Numbered from the stretch's first letter, positions 45,190-54,819 are shown. The stretch: 64,000 bases of DNA from Variovorax jilinensis (GCF_030316885.1 NZ_JASZYQ010000009.1:110994-174993); one strand, 5' to 3'. Program-made: numbers and translations. Notes: generated from the letters alone by a model not told the origin.

Positions 45190-47400
45190 TCACACCACAG
45201 GCGGGAGCCCATCGAGCAGCTTTTCCAGGGTGATCGGATAGCTTCGCACACGAACGCCGGTCGCGTTGTAGACGGCATTGGCCACCGCCGCGGCAACGCC
45301 GCACATGCCGAGTTCGCCCACGCCCTTTGCTTTCATAGGAGAAGAAGTCGGATCCGTCTCGTCCAGGAAGATCACGTCCTGATGGGGGATGTCAGCGTGC
45401 ACGGGCACCTCGTAGCCCGCCAGGTCATGATTGACAAAGAAGCCGTGCCGCTTGTCGACTGCCAGTTCCTCCATCAGTGCACCGCCGACGCCCATCGTCA
45501 TGGCGCCGATCACCTGGCTGCGGGCAGCCTTCGGGTTCAGAATGCGCCCGGCGGCGCAGACGGCGAGCATGCGCCGCACGCGCACTTCGCCGGTTGCAGT
45601 GTCGACCCCGACCTCCACGAAATGCGCCCCGAAGGTCGATTGCTGGTACTTCTTGTCGAGGTCACCGTATTCGATGCCGTCCTCGGCCACCAGGCCATTT
45701 GTACCGGCTGCCTTGCCGAGCGCTACCACGCGCCCGCCGGCACGCACCATGCTGTCCGAAAACTCCGCTTCGCCCGGCGGCATGGCCAGCGCCTTCGCAA
45801 CCGCCTCGCGCAACTTCATACACGCCGCGTAGACGCCCGCGGTCGAGTTGTTGCCGCCCCACTGGCCGCCCGAGCCGGCCGACACAGGAAACGCGGAGTC
45901 ACCAAGCTGGACTCGCACATCTTTCAGCGGTACGCCGAGCGTCTCGGCAGCGGTCTGCGCGATGATCGTGTACGACCCGGTGCCAATGTCCGTCATGTCG
46001 GTTTCCACGGTGACTACGCCGCGGTTGTCGAGACGAACGCGCGCGGCCGACTTCATCTGCAGGTTGTTGCGGAACGCTGCGGCGACGCCGGTGCCCACCA
46101 GCCACTGTCCGTCGCGCTGCTGCCCTGGTCGCGCATTGCGCTTGCTCCACTCGAAGCGCTCGGCCCCGGTGCGCAGGCACTCGATCAACTTGCGCTGCGA
46201 GTACGGCCGCTCCGGCTTCTCGGGATCGACCTGCGTGTCGTTGAGGACCCGAAACTCGACCGGGTCGACGCCCAGCTTTTCGGCCATCTCATCCATCGCG
46301 ATTTCCAGGGCCATCATTCCCGGCGCTTCGCCAGGTGCGCGCATCGCATTGCCCTCGGGCAGATCCAGTACGGCGAGCCGCGTGGTCGTCAGGCGGTTCG
46401 CGCCGGCATACAGCAGCCGGGTTTGATTGACGGCCGTCTCCGGCTGACCGTCGGGCAGGTCGCCGGACCAGCCCTCGTGGGCCATGGCGGTGATCTTCCC
46501 GTCCTTGTTGGCTCCAATGCGAACGCGCTGGATGGTCGCTGGCCTGTGCGTCGCGTTGTTGATCATCAACGGACGCTGCAGCGCCACCTTCACGGGGCGC
46601 CCCGCCGCCCGCGCGCCCAAGGCCGCAAGCACCGCATCCGCGCGCACGAAAAGCTTGCCGCCGAAGCCGCCGCCGATGAAGGCCGACACCAGGCGGACCT
46701 TGACCTTCGGAATGCCCAGCGTCTTGGCGACATCGCCGACGCCCCAGGCAATCATCTGGTTTGAGGTCCAGATGGTCAGCTTGTCGCCCTTCCAGACCGC
46801 AACCGATGCATGCGGCTCCATCATGGCGTGCGACTCGTCGGGCGTGGTGTACGTCGCATCGAGCTGGACGGGGGCCGAGGCAAAGGCGCCCGCGAAGTCG
46901 CCGACTTTGGTTTCAGGTTCACCGGAGGAGGGGTTCGGCTTTGGGAGCTGCGCCGCCCCCATTTCTTCTTTCAGATCGAAACGCCCCGGCGAACGCGTGT
47001 AGTCGATGCGAATCAACTGCGCCGCAGCGCGCGCCTGCTCGAAGGTCGTCGCCACAACAAGCGCCAGTGCCTGATGGTAGTGGTCGATTTCCGGCCCGCC
47101 CAAGAGCTTCGCCGTGTTGTAGTCTCCCTTGCCGAGCTTGCCGGCATTGCGCGCGGTGACGATGGCCAGAACGCCCGGTGCGGCGCGGGCTGCAGCGAGA
47201 TCCATGGAAGCGATGCGTCCTTTGGCAATGCCTGAACCCACCACATAGCCATAGGCGGCGTTGGGTGCCTCGGCGTTGCGTTCGTAGGCGTAGCGAGCGG
47301 TGCCGGTAGTCTTGACGGGTCCATCGATCCGGTCGGTCGGCTTGCCGATGACCTTGAGTTGGTCAATGGGATTGTTGGTGGCAGGCGTGTCGAATTTCAT
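45190..47400 (-). CDS. paoC: Aldehyde oxidoreductase molybdenum-binding subunit PaoC
   Basis: A 736-residue large subunit of the xanthine oxidase family. RLVSAFIGGGFGGKL, AMRAPGEAPGMMALE, GSGGQWGGNNSTAG and, near the end, KGVGELGMCGVAAA, whose Glu is the catalytic base, are the molybdopterin-cytosine-dinucleotide motifs. It is homologous to E. coli PaoC (YagR), part of a periplasmic enzyme oxidising aromatic aldehydes. It begins two bases after paoB. No paoD/XdhC-type cofactor-insertion chaperone gene follows here. Confidence 0.93.
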   Translation of the reverse strand: MKFDTPATNNPIDQLKVIGKPTDRIDGPVKTTGTARYAYERNAEAPNAAYGYVVGSGIAKGRIASMDLAAARAAPGVLAIVTARNAGKLGKGDYNTAKLLGGPEIDHYHQALALVVATTFEQARAAAQLIRIDYTRSPGRFDLKEEMGAAQLPKPNPSSGEPETKVGDFAGAFASAPVQLDATYTTPDESHAMMEPHASVAVWKGDKLTIWTSNQMIAWGVGDVAKTLGIPKVKVRLVSAFIGGGFGGKLFVRADAVLAALGARAAGRPVKVALQRPLMINNATHRPATIQRVRIGANKDGKITAMAHEGWSGDLPDGQPETAVNQTRLLYAGANRLTTTRLAVLDLPEGNAMRAPGEAPGMMALEIAMDEMAEKLGVDPVEFRVLNDTQVDPEKPERPYSQRKLIECLRTGAERFEWSKRNARPGQQRDGQWLVGTGVAAAFRNNLQMKSAARVRLDNRGVVTVETDMTDIGTGSYTIIAQTAAETLGVPLKDVRVQLGDSAFPVSAGSGGQWGGNNSTAGVYAACMKLREAVAKALAMPPGEAEFSDSMVRAGGRVVALGKAAGTNGLVAEDGIEYGDLDKKYQQSTFGAHFVEVGVDTATGEVRVRRMLAVCAAGRILNPKAARSQVIGAMTMGVGGALMEELAVDKRHGFFVNHDLAGYEVPVHADIPHQDVIFLDETDPTSSPMKAKGVGELGMCGVAAAVANAVYNATGVRVRSYPITLEKLLDGLPPVV

Positions 47401-47402
47401 GC

Positions 47403-48353
47403 TCAGCTCCTCGCTTGAATCAAGGCGGCGGCAAGCGAGCGCTCGGCCAATGGCAGCTTGAAGGCGTTCTCGTGAGTGGGCTGGGCGCCGGCCAGCAGCT
47501 GAGCGGTCACTGCCTTGGCGCCTTGCGGCATCGCCGCCTCTGCGGCCTCTAGCCGCCACGGCTTCGGTGCCACACCGCCAAGCGCCACGCGGCCTGAGCC
47601 GTCGCGCTGCACGATCACCGCCACCGATACAAGTGCGAAAGCGTAGGAAGCCCGGTCCCGAATCTTCCGGTAGATCTGCGTGCCGCCGACCGGAGGCGGC
47701 AGCGTGACGCCGGTGATCAGTTCGTCCCGCTCCAGCATGGTGTCGATGTGCGGGGTGTCGCCCGGGAGGCGGTGAAACTCGGCAATGGGAATCACGCGCG
47801 TGCGGCCATCGGGACGGATCGTTTCGACGCGGGCGTCCAGCACGCGCATCGCCACGGCCATGTCGCTGGGATTGGTCGCGATGCAGGCCGTGCTCGCGCC
47901 GACCACCGCGAGCTGGCGGCTCACACCGCCCATGGCACTGCAACCGCTGCCGGGCTTGCGCTTGTTGCACGGCTGGTCCGTGTCGTAGAAGTACGGACAG
48001 CGGGTGCGCTGCAGCAGGTTGCCGGCCGTGGTCGCCTTGTTGCGCAACTGGCCGGAGGCGCCCGCCAGCAGCGCTCGGGACAGCACCCCGTAGTCTCGCC
48101 TCACGCGCTCGTCCGCGGCCAGGTCGGTGTTGCGCACCAGCGCGCCGATGCGCAAGCCGCCCTCTGGCGATGGTTCGATCTTGTCCAGGCCCAGCCCATT
48201 GACATCGACCAGGTGCGTCGGCACCTCGATCTGCAGCTTCATCAAGTCCAGCAGGTTGGTGCCCCCGGCGATGAACTTCGCACTGGGATTTCGCGCGACA
48301 GCGTCCGCTGCCTGCGCTGCCGACTGCGCCCGCTCGTAGGTAAACGGCTTCAT
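47403..48353 (-). CDS. paoB: Aldehyde oxidoreductase FAD-binding subunit PaoB
   Basis: A 316-residue FAD subunit. AKFIAGGTNLLDLMK is the FAD-pyrophosphate motif. NLLQRTRCPYFYDTDQPCN and KPGSGCSAMGG carry the extra cysteines that in E. coli PaoB bind an additional [4Fe-4S] cluster. This distinguishes PaoB from ordinary CoxM/XdhB. Its ATG overlaps the end of paoA by four bases. Confidence 0.93.
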   Translation of the reverse strand: MKPFTYERAQSAAQAADAVARNPSAKFIAGGTNLLDLMKLQIEVPTHLVDVNGLGLDKIEPSPEGGLRIGALVRNTDLAADERVRRDYGVLSRALLAGASGQLRNKATTAGNLLQRTRCPYFYDTDQPCNKRKPGSGCSAMGGVSRQLAVVGASTACIATNPSDMAVAMRVLDARVETIRPDGRTRVIPIAEFHRLPGDTPHIDTMLERDELITGVTLPPPVGGTQIYRKIRDRASYAFALVSVAVIVQRDGSGRVALGGVAPKPWRLEAAEAAMPQGAKAVTAQLLAGAQPTHENAFKLPLAERSLAAALIQARS

Positions 48354-48997
48354 GCCCTGCTCCCTGCCACCTCGGTGACGGCGTCGACGATGTTGGAATA
48401 GGCTCCGCAGCGGCAGATGTTGCCGCTCATGCGCTCGCGCAGCTCTTCGGCGGACAGGAGGGGACGCGAATTGAGGTCGACAGTCACATGGCTGGGAACA
48501 CCGCGTTGGATCTCGTCGAGAACCGCGACTGCAGAGCAGATCTGGCCCGGTGTGCAGTAGCCGCACTGGTAGCCGTCATGCTTGACGAAAGCCGCCTGCA
48601 TCGGGTGCAGGCGGTGCGGGGTACCCAGTCCCTCGATCGTGGTGACCTTCGCGCCCTCGTGCATGACGGCGAGCGTGAGGCAGGAGTTGATCCGCCTGCC
48701 GTCCACGATCACCGTGCAGGCACCGCACTGCCCGTGGTCGCAGCCCTTCTTGGTACCGGTGAGGTGCAGGTGCTCTCGCAGTGCGTCCAGCAGGGTCGTA
48801 CGCGTATCGAGCGACAGCGTGTGACCGGTGCCGTTGACGCTGAAGGAGACCTTCATCTCAGGCGATACCGCTGCGGCGGAAGCGGCTGGCGCGGTCGCCG
48901 ACGTTGCCGCCGGTGCAGACGATACCGCCGCGGCGGTCGCGGCGCCCGCAAGGAGCGCCTCGCGTCGCGTGATCAAGGGAAAGACGGGACTGGCCAT
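48350..48997 (-). CDS. paoA: Aldehyde oxidoreductase 2Fe-2S subunit PaoA
   Basis: A 215-residue iron-sulfur subunit. A twin-arginine signal (LITRREALLAGAATAA) fits the periplasmic location of PaoABC, as the folded complex is exported by Tat on this subunit. The plant-ferredoxin motif CDHGQCGACTVIVDGRRINS with a following Cys binds one cluster, and CGYCTPGQ with NICRCGAY binds the second. First gene of paoABC. ATG 48997 is the only sensible start. Confidence 0.94.
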   Translation of the reverse strand: MASPVFPLITRREALLAGAATAAAVSSAPAATSATAPAASAAAVSPEMKVSFSVNGTGHTLSLDTRTTLLDALREHLHLTGTKKGCDHGQCGACTVIVDGRRINSCLTLAVMHEGAKVTTIEGLGTPHRLHPMQAAFVKHDGYQCGYCTPGQICSAVAVLDEIQRGVPSHVTVDLNSRPLLSAEELRERMSGNICRCGAYSNIVDAVTEVAGSRA

Positions 48998-49347
48998 GTC
49001 GGCTCCTGTTCATCGTGGTTCGGGTCGTTGACGTTCGCCCGTTTTGAGCAGTCTGCGCGCCGGGTGACCGGCCGCCATGTCGGACGGTCACCCGTTGTGG
49101 CCTGGGCACGGAACGCGCTGTGAAGGAGTGGAATGTGGCCAAGGACGCTGGGGCGACCTCGGTGCCGTGCGTTGGCACGCGCCCAGGCATCGGGTGTGGC
49201 CCCTGTCCAGCGCGACTTGCCTGGAAGTCCCGACCTGAAAATCCCCTGGATCAGAGGCAAGGGACTCGGGCAGCCCGGCCACGTGTTGCGCCCGCGATGG
49301 GCGCTTGTGGGTGACGGGCCGCGCCGCCCCAGAGCGACAATGCATGC
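48998..49347. other. paoABC promoter side; no supported gene
   Basis: A 350-base gap between the divergent paoA and XRE genes. Open frames here have no domain. It should hold both promoters, but I see no strong palindrome; a weak GGCCGCCATGTCGGACGGTC lies near 49070. Confidence 0.4.
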
Positions 49348-49599
49348 ATGACCCAAGGAAAGCGCATCTCTGCAGACATCGGCGAAAACGCCTTGCATGC
49401 CATCAGGGAACTGGGAACAGCAGCGAAACTGGCCCGGAGCGCGGCCGGTGAAGGTCAGGCGGCCGCCGCGGCGCGCCTGGGCGTGCATGTGCAGACCATC
49501 GGCCGCATCGAGGCCGGCGAGCCCGGCGTCGCCATCGGGCACGTGATGGGCCTGCTCGCGCTCTATGGCATCGGCGTCAAGCTGCAGCCAGGCCGCTGA
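49348..49599 (+). CDS. XRE-family helix-turn-helix protein
   Basis: An 83-residue protein. KLARSAAGEGQAAAAARLGV and VQTIGRIEAGEPGVAIGHVM form a Cro/C1-type HTH, as in HipB-like or antitoxin regulators. The stop is directly followed by the M16 peptidase start, so the genes are coupled. It could control the peptidase gene or its own promoter. Confidence 0.75.
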   Translation: MTQGKRISADIGENALHAIRELGTAAKLARSAAGEGQAAAAARLGVHVQTIGRIEAGEPGVAIGHVMGLLALYGIGVKLQPGR

Positions 49600-49602
49600 G
49601 TG

Positions 49603-50937
49603 ATGGTCCGGCTGCCGCCCCAAAGGGCCAATACCTTGCTCCAGACCCTTGCCAACGGCGTGCGGCTACTTGCGGTCCCCATGCCCCATGTGCAGAGCGC
49701 CAGCGTCGGTGTGTTCGTGCACGTCGGCTCGCGCGACGAGACGCCGGTCAGCAACGGCATCGGCCACGTGCTGGAGCACATGGCGTTCAAGGGAACCACC
49801 ACCCGTTCGGTTCAGGCCATCAACCTGGATGCCGAGCGGCTGGGTGCGGATGTGAACGCGTTCACCGGCAAGGACAGCACTGGCTACTTCATGACAGGCC
49901 TGGGCCGGCATGCGGAGCCATTGCTGCGCATGACAGCCGACATCTTCCTGAACAGCACCTTCCCCGAGAATGAGCTCCAGCGCGAGCTGGAAGTGATCCG
50001 CCAGGAGGCCATCGAGTACGAGGAGGATCCGGAGGATGCCTCCAGCGAGTTGCTCGACCGCGCGATCTGGGGCGACGATCCGATGGGCATGCCGGTGATC
50101 GGCACTGTCGGCAACATCCAAGGCTTCACCCGAGAGGACTTGGTTCGTCATGTGCAGTCCCACTATGTCGCGGAGAAGACTGTTGTCGTTGCGGCTGGCA
50201 ACTTCGACGTCGACGCCTGGCTGGCGCTCGCCGGGCAACTCTTCAAGGCCATGCCCGGGTCGCCCGATCGGTCCGTGACCCTGCCGACGGCAACTGCAAA
50301 GTACGTCGGTCAACCCATGGCTCGGCGCTTCACGCAGGTGTCCCAGGTGTTCCTGAACATCGCCTACCCGGTGGCACCCGAGAAGCAAGATGAGATGCCA
50401 CAGCAGCGCTGGCGCCTGGCAGCCACACTGGCGGCGAACCTCTTCGGCGGCGGGATGTCGGCGCCCCTGGTCGACACGGTGCGCGAGCAGCTTGGCCTTG
50501 CCTACACGGCCCATGCCACGCTGGATATCGGGGACATCTGGGCCAACTTCGTGGTGCACGCGGTCACGACACCGGACAAGCTTGACGCGCTGGTCGCTGC
50601 AACCGCCGAGGTGCTGCGTGCCCAGGCGAAATCCATCGCTCCGGTGCACCTCGAGCGGGCCAAGAACCAACTGACGGTGTCGCGCGTGCGTGCCGCGGAA
50701 CGGACTTACGCGACGATGGAACAGGCTGTCGAAGAGCTCTTCGCGAGCGCGTGTGTGACGCCGATGTCCGAGGCCATCGCGATGATCGACACCATTCAAG
50801 CTGACGAGGTGCAGGCGGTCTTCGAACGGATGCTGGTCAACCCCCCGGCGCTGGCGATCACCGGCAAGGGTGCCAGCGTGCGCACCGCTCGTCGATTGGC
50901 CGCGCGACTGGTCCGTGGCGGCCATCCCGAGGCCTGA
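49603..50937 (+). CDS. M16-family zinc metallopeptidase
   Basis: A 444-residue pitrilysin-type peptidase. The inverted zinc motif HVLEH (HxxEH, near residue 56) and the downstream Glu in EVIRQEAIEYEEDPED are present, so it should be active. RERLGLAYTAHATLD-type C-terminal sequence (VREQLGLAYT) fits the second lobe. Length is that of a single-chain M16B processing-peptidase-like subunit. The GTG at 49600 is an alternative start. It directly follows the XRE gene. Confidence 0.92.
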   Translation: MVRLPPQRANTLLQTLANGVRLLAVPMPHVQSASVGVFVHVGSRDETPVSNGIGHVLEHMAFKGTTTRSVQAINLDAERLGADVNAFTGKDSTGYFMTGLGRHAEPLLRMTADIFLNSTFPENELQRELEVIRQEAIEYEEDPEDASSELLDRAIWGDDPMGMPVIGTVGNIQGFTREDLVRHVQSHYVAEKTVVVAAGNFDVDAWLALAGQLFKAMPGSPDRSVTLPTATAKYVGQPMARRFTQVSQVFLNIAYPVAPEKQDEMPQQRWRLAATLAANLFGGGMSAPLVDTVREQLGLAYTAHATLDIGDIWANFVVHAVTTPDKLDALVAATAEVLRAQAKSIAPVHLERAKNQLTVSRVRAAERTYATMEQAVEELFASACVTPMSEAIAMIDTIQADEVQAVFERMLVNPPALAITGKGASVRTARRLAARLVRGGHPEA

Positions 50938-51382
50938 ACCCGACCGGGGGAGTCCGCAGCGGAGCGCGGCGCCGAGTGCAAGGCCAAAGGTTCAGGCAAG
51001 TCGTACACGTCGCTTCGGCGAACAGGAGCCTGCGTCGCCATCTCGCACTGCATCTGCATATTCACATCGAGGGCAGGAGCTTCAAGACGCACGTTTTGCG
51101 CCGGATCTCCGCCGAACTCGCGCCCGGCGTGGTGTGCGACATCTACCGCGTGGAGCAGGCTTCACGCTGGCAGACGTTCACGACGGTGGACACCGTGCCG
51201 GAAACAAGGTTGCCTTCGAAAGTAGCTGGCGGAAGATGGCATTGCATGTCAATCGTCCCTCGTATCCGCATGGCGACGATCGCATGTGAGGCAGAGATGC
51301 GGACTCAGACCCGTCGCGGCCGCGTGGGGGGCTCGGGCGTCCGGACGTCGCCGTTTGGCGCTGCTGGGAGCACGCGCGCAGG
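50938..51382. other. No confident gene
   Basis: About 445 bases. A plus-strand frame at 50976-51386 has a protein-like middle (LRRISAELAPGVVCDIYRVE, ASRWQTFTTVDTV) but its ends look random. It may be a small hypothetical gene or a decayed one; I cannot decide. It would be convergent with the PNPOx-like gene. Confidence 0.3.
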
Positions 51383-51820
51383 CTAAAGTGTGAGCTCGCC
51401 TTCGTCTTCACCGTCCCAGTAGTGAATGCGCGTGGCGTGCACCTTGATCATCACCAAGCCAGGTGTCTCGGGACCCTGCTTGAACCAGCGGTCCAACTCC
51501 TCCTGCCAATGGGCGGCGAACGCGCCCCTGTCGCGCACGATCTCCGCTTGGCCTTCGATCGCCAGCATGAGGGGGGGCTTGCCGAAGATTCCAGGCTTGC
51601 CCTGCATGGCCAGTGTCACCTGGGCGTCGCGTTCAATATCCGCCACGGTCCGCGCATCGTCCCAGGCGAAAAAGTAGCTGTCGCCGTCATAGTCGACATC
51701 GCCGTTGTTGCTCATCGGCCGTCCCGCAATCTGACCGCCGTCCGTGTGCGTCATGAGCATCGAAAAGTCGATGCTCGCCATATCCTTGGCGAGGTCCTGA
51801 AGTGTCCGAGGAGTGGTCAT
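51383..51820 (-). CDS. Pyridoxamine 5'-phosphate oxidase-family protein (general stress type)
   Basis: A 145-residue split-barrel flavin-binding protein. MSNNGDVDYDGDSYFFAWDD and VTLAMQGKPG match the general stress protein 26 group (FMN or F420-binding barrel). HYWDGEDEGEL is the usual end. ATG 51820 gives the typical start. It has no evident operon partner. Confidence 0.85.
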   Translation of the reverse strand: MTTPRTLQDLAKDMASIDFSMLMTHTDGGQIAGRPMSNNGDVDYDGDSYFFAWDDARTVADIERDAQVTLAMQGKPGIFGKPPLMLAIEGQAEIVRDRGAFAAHWQEELDRWFKQGPETPGLVMIKVHATRIHYWDGEDEGELTL

Positions 51821-52417
51821 GGCTGTTCCTTCCTAATACGTTTAGGAAACCATTGACGCCTGGGTGCGACGCGGGGCGCGTCAGCCGTCGCCGCATGCGG
51901 GTGCGAGCACGAGGCTTTCGTTCGGCCAGACCGCGCGCGCAGCCGCTCCGCGTACCGTCATCGCAGCTTCATGTGGTCGCAACAGCCGAGCGACATTTCC
52001 CTGCTCGACCAAGGTGTCTGCATCGGGGCTGATGCACGCATTGCCCCGAGGCTGTCGACCCCTGGCGCTTGCCTGCGTTCACGAGCAAGCTGCAGTTCCA
52101 TGTGGCCCACGCAACGTGCGCACGCCCAGCAACTTCAGCCAGCCGGGGCCGGAGTGCTCGTCATGCGCATCAGGTCTCTTCGATACACGTTCGTCACCGT
52201 GGCGCGGAGGCCGTGTCGTCGAGCGTCGGCACGCCCATCGCCTGGGCGACGACGCGCGAGCATTGTGCTTCCAAGCACGGCAGATGTCGCACGGATTCCG
52301 GTAGTCAGAGCAGCGTCCTCGGCAGCGATGGATCATGGACCCCTCAGTTGCGGAGAATCCGAAAAGCGTACCTGTGACATTGGCACCGGTGATTGCCCGG
52401 CGCGTCGAAGCTGGCGT
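51821..52417. other. No supported gene
   Basis: About 600 bases. All six frames are rich in Arg, Ala and Cys with no recognisable domain; several long frames are open only because of high GC. I see no repeat, RNA gene or clear regulatory site apart from the likely promoter of the PNPOx-like gene near 51840. Confidence 0.4.
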
Positions 52418-52732
52418 TCAAGAAAAAAGCCTGCACTGACGGCCACCTGAAAGGAATAGCCGTCCCGGTCGTCGAGTCAGAGTGATTGAAGGCAGAAGGT
52501 AGCGACCTATGCGGCTCTCCGACACCGCGCGAATCGCCTGCGGCGGTCCCTCGGCCACGATCTGCCCGCCCGCGCTGCCGGCTCCCGGACCCAGGTCGAT
52601 GATCCAGTCGCTTTGAGCCATCACCCGGAGGTCATGTTCGACAACCAAGACGGTATTGCCTGCCTCTACCAGCTTGTTCAGCTGCACCAGGAGCTTGTCG
52701 ACATCGGCGGCGCGCAACCCGCTCGTCGGAAG
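52418..52732 (-). pseudogene. UvrA-type excinuclease fragment (C-terminal end)
   Basis: PTSGLRAADVDKLLVQLNKL, then VEAGNTVLVVEHDLRVMAQS, DWIIDLGPGAGSAGG and IVAEGPPQAI are the last part of the UvrA second ATPase, from the D-loop to the C-terminus. A TAA lies just before it in frame and nothing upstream matches UvrA, so the rest was deleted. The LRAAD form suggests a UvrA2-type paralogue rather than the essential uvrA. Confidence 0.75.
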
Positions 52733-53023
52733 TTACCGTCCGTATCTCGAGCGCGGACGCGAGTACGCGATGGATGAGAATCGTTGGTTCGGGCGCCTGA
52801 CCTCGCTTTTCTGGTCCGTGCAAACGAAGGCGGCCTTGCGCCCATGGAGTCTGCCGCGCATCCAGGCTACAGCTGGGCGGTGGCGGCGCAGGCTAAGGCG
52901 GGGCGGGCTCGGCGGAGGTGCCGGAGTCCCCCAGGATGCCGAAGTTCAAGCGCGTCGCACAGTGGCGGCTCGCGAATGTAGTTCTTTGGTTCACAATATG
53001 CGCTCCAATGCGAGGAGATGGAG

Positions 53024-53203
53024 ATGGCGGAGCCCGATGAACGCTACACAGCTTGGCGCGAATGGGATGAGGCGACAGAAGCCTTCAAGCGAGCGCACTT
53101 TCCGCCGGCAGGCCAGGGCTCGCCCACCCTCGAACAGAAGCGAGTGCTTGAGACAGCGATGTCCGCCGCCCTCGAGCGGCTCAAGGCGATTGACGGGTAC
53201 TGA
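53024..53203 (+). CDS. Small hypothetical protein, 59 residues
   Basis: An acidic, helical protein (MAEPDERYTAWREWDEATEA, then LEQKRVLETAMSAALERLK). ATG 53024 sits six bases after GAGGAG; the earlier ATG 53018 touches the Shine-Dalgarno sequence. Composition and spacing suggest a real gene. No family recognised. Confidence 0.55.
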   Translation: MAEPDERYTAWREWDEATEAFKRAHFPPAGQGSPTLEQKRVLETAMSAALERLKAIDGY

Positions 53204-53386
53204 GGGTCACCCGACAACTTTCCTTCTTGTGGCCTCGCGACAGTTGCTTCACGCACTTCGCTGCTTCGACGCGAGGCGATTGTGCGGACCATGAGCCGCC
53301 TGCCACCAGCGGCAGTCTGCCGAGCATATGCGCTGCGTTGATTCCGAATTGCGCTTCCGATCGCATGGGCAGCATCGTTTCTCCCC

Positions 53387-53578
53387 TTACTCCGATCGAC
53401 AGGCGGACGGCGTTGAGCTGTCCGCCATGCGCCGTCTGACCGCGAGAGCGAGCTCGACGGAGCGGGCCTCGCCCCGCAAAGCGGCCTGCGCATACCAGGA
53501 CGAGGCTCGCTGCAGGTCCAGCCGGACTCCGTAGCGCCGAGAGGCGCAACCATCGCCAGTCCCATCGCCAGTCACCAC
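53387..53578 (-). pseudogene. Possible Sel1-repeat fragment
   Basis: A 63-residue frame with GVRLDLQRASSWYAQAALRG, the pattern of one Sel1-like repeat (GV-D---A--WY--AA-QG). Only one repeat is present and no start signal or signal peptide is evident. It may be a remnant of a Sel1-repeat protein. The rest of 53204-53723 shows nothing I can support. Confidence 0.35.
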
Positions 53579-53723
53579 CGCTTCTCAGACCTGTATCGCG
53601 TCGATCGCGTTCCTCGGTCCCCCTGTGCGCAATCGAATGGCGATGCTCGATGAAAAAGATGAACTGCAGGCTCCAGTTCGCCTCGGTGGGTACAGGACTG
53701 GCGTGCTTGGGGGGCTTTGCAGC

Positions 53724-54335
53724 TCAGCCTACCTTGATGTCCAACGCGTGTTTCAGATGCTCCTCAAGCCTGGGCAGCGTCTGCTCGATCCAGGCCTTGA
53801 GGTCTGCGGTGCGTGTGGCGCGCTTTGCGCGCTCAAACATCTTGATATCGGCCTCGTGCGCCTTGACGCCGATCTCGTCGCGGAAGGCCCGGTCGAATGC
53901 CGGCCCCTTGGCGGCTGCGAGTTGTGCCAGAACCGCGCGCTTGTCCTCTGGCACCTGGTCCGGGAGCGGGTAGTTGTGGGCCACCGCCACCTTTTCGAGC
54001 GAATTCAGCGCAGCGCGGTGGTCCTTTGCGAGGCTGGCCGCGAGCGACTTGATGGCCGGGTCGGAGGCCCGCTCGTTCGCCAGCCTTGCCGCCGCGATCT
54101 CGAAGAGGCCGTTCCCGCCGGCCTTGGTCATGAAGGCTCGATCGGCCTTGCCGAGCCGCGACGGTGCCGACTTGGCCAAGCCCTCGCCTTCGGGATTGTT
54201 GTTGCGGGCCTCGGGCCCCTTCATGCTGCGCGAAGGCTTCACCTGTTCGGTCTCTTCGACGGCGTGCGCCTGCGGCGCCAATATGGCGAAACCGACAAAA
54301 AGGAGGGAAGCAGCAATGGATTGAGATGTCGTCAT
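53724..54335 (-). CDS. DUF4142 domain-containing exported protein
   Basis: A 203-residue protein. The signal peptide (SIAASLLFVGFAILAPQAHA) is followed by a helical DUF4142 domain (residues 65-200), with NGLFEIAAARLA, SLAASLAKDHRAAL and a late LEEHLKHAL. DUF4142 is a ferritin-like four-helix fold, usually periplasmic and often linked to stress. Function unknown. Single gene. Confidence 0.88.
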   Translation of the reverse strand: MTTSQSIAASLLFVGFAILAPQAHAVEETEQVKPSRSMKGPEARNNNPEGEGLAKSAPSRLGKADRAFMTKAGGNGLFEIAAARLANERASDPAIKSLAASLAKDHRAALNSLEKVAVAHNYPLPDQVPEDKRAVLAQLAAAKGPAFDRAFRDEIGVKAHEADIKMFERAKRATRTADLKAWIEQTLPRLEEHLKHALDIKVG

Positions 54336-54492
54336 GGATGGAGCATCGCCGACCCACGGCCGAGGCGCTGTCCGTCGGTGGCGCGTCCCCCTGTCAGGCG
54401 CGGCGCCTACGATTTACTACTGGCCCGCTGCGGCGAATCGCGGCCCAAGGCGCTGCTATAGGCAAGCCGCCTTCGCTAAGGGCAGGGCCCAG

Positions 54493-54819
54493 TCAAGACG
54501 CCGAGAGTTCGTCGAACCACGCGGCGTAGGGCGTGTTCTTGACCAGCATCCGATTGAGGTCCGGCGCACCATCAGTCCACCACACCGGGCCGCGTTCCCC
54601 CAGCGCTCGCTTTGCGCAATCGACCCTGGCGCGCGCTTTGCGCAGGCCATCGGCGTTGCCAGCCCGTTTCCGCGCCCCGACGTCACGCCGCGCGGACATG
54701 AGTTCCGCGACCAGCGCGTCGCGCGTCGCAGCGGGCAGCGTCGGATTGGACAGGCGCCAAAGGCGGCCTCGGACGATGAAGTAGCGACCATCGGGGGTAT
54801 GAGGCAGCGGTGACGCCAT
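54493..54819 (-). CDS. Conserved hypothetical protein (family often labelled biopolymer transporter Tol)
   Basis: A 108-residue soluble protein. YFIVRGRLWRLSNPTLPAAT, LVAELMSARRDVGARK and RARVDCAKRALGERGPVWW are the conserved pattern of a small family widespread in Proteobacteria, misleadingly labelled biopolymer transporter Tol in some genomes. No membrane segment is present. Function unknown. Confidence 0.75.
   Translation of the reverse strand: MASPLPHTPDGRYFIVRGRLWRLSNPTLPAATRDALVAELMSARRDVGARKRAGNADGLRKARARVDCAKRALGERGPVWWTDGAPDLNRMLVKNTPYAAWFDELSAS

Noticed and set aside
46423..46433. TTGATTGACGG in paoC, like the core of the amide operator
   Set aside because: It shares ten bases with the operator but lacks the TACGT arm and is inside a coding region.
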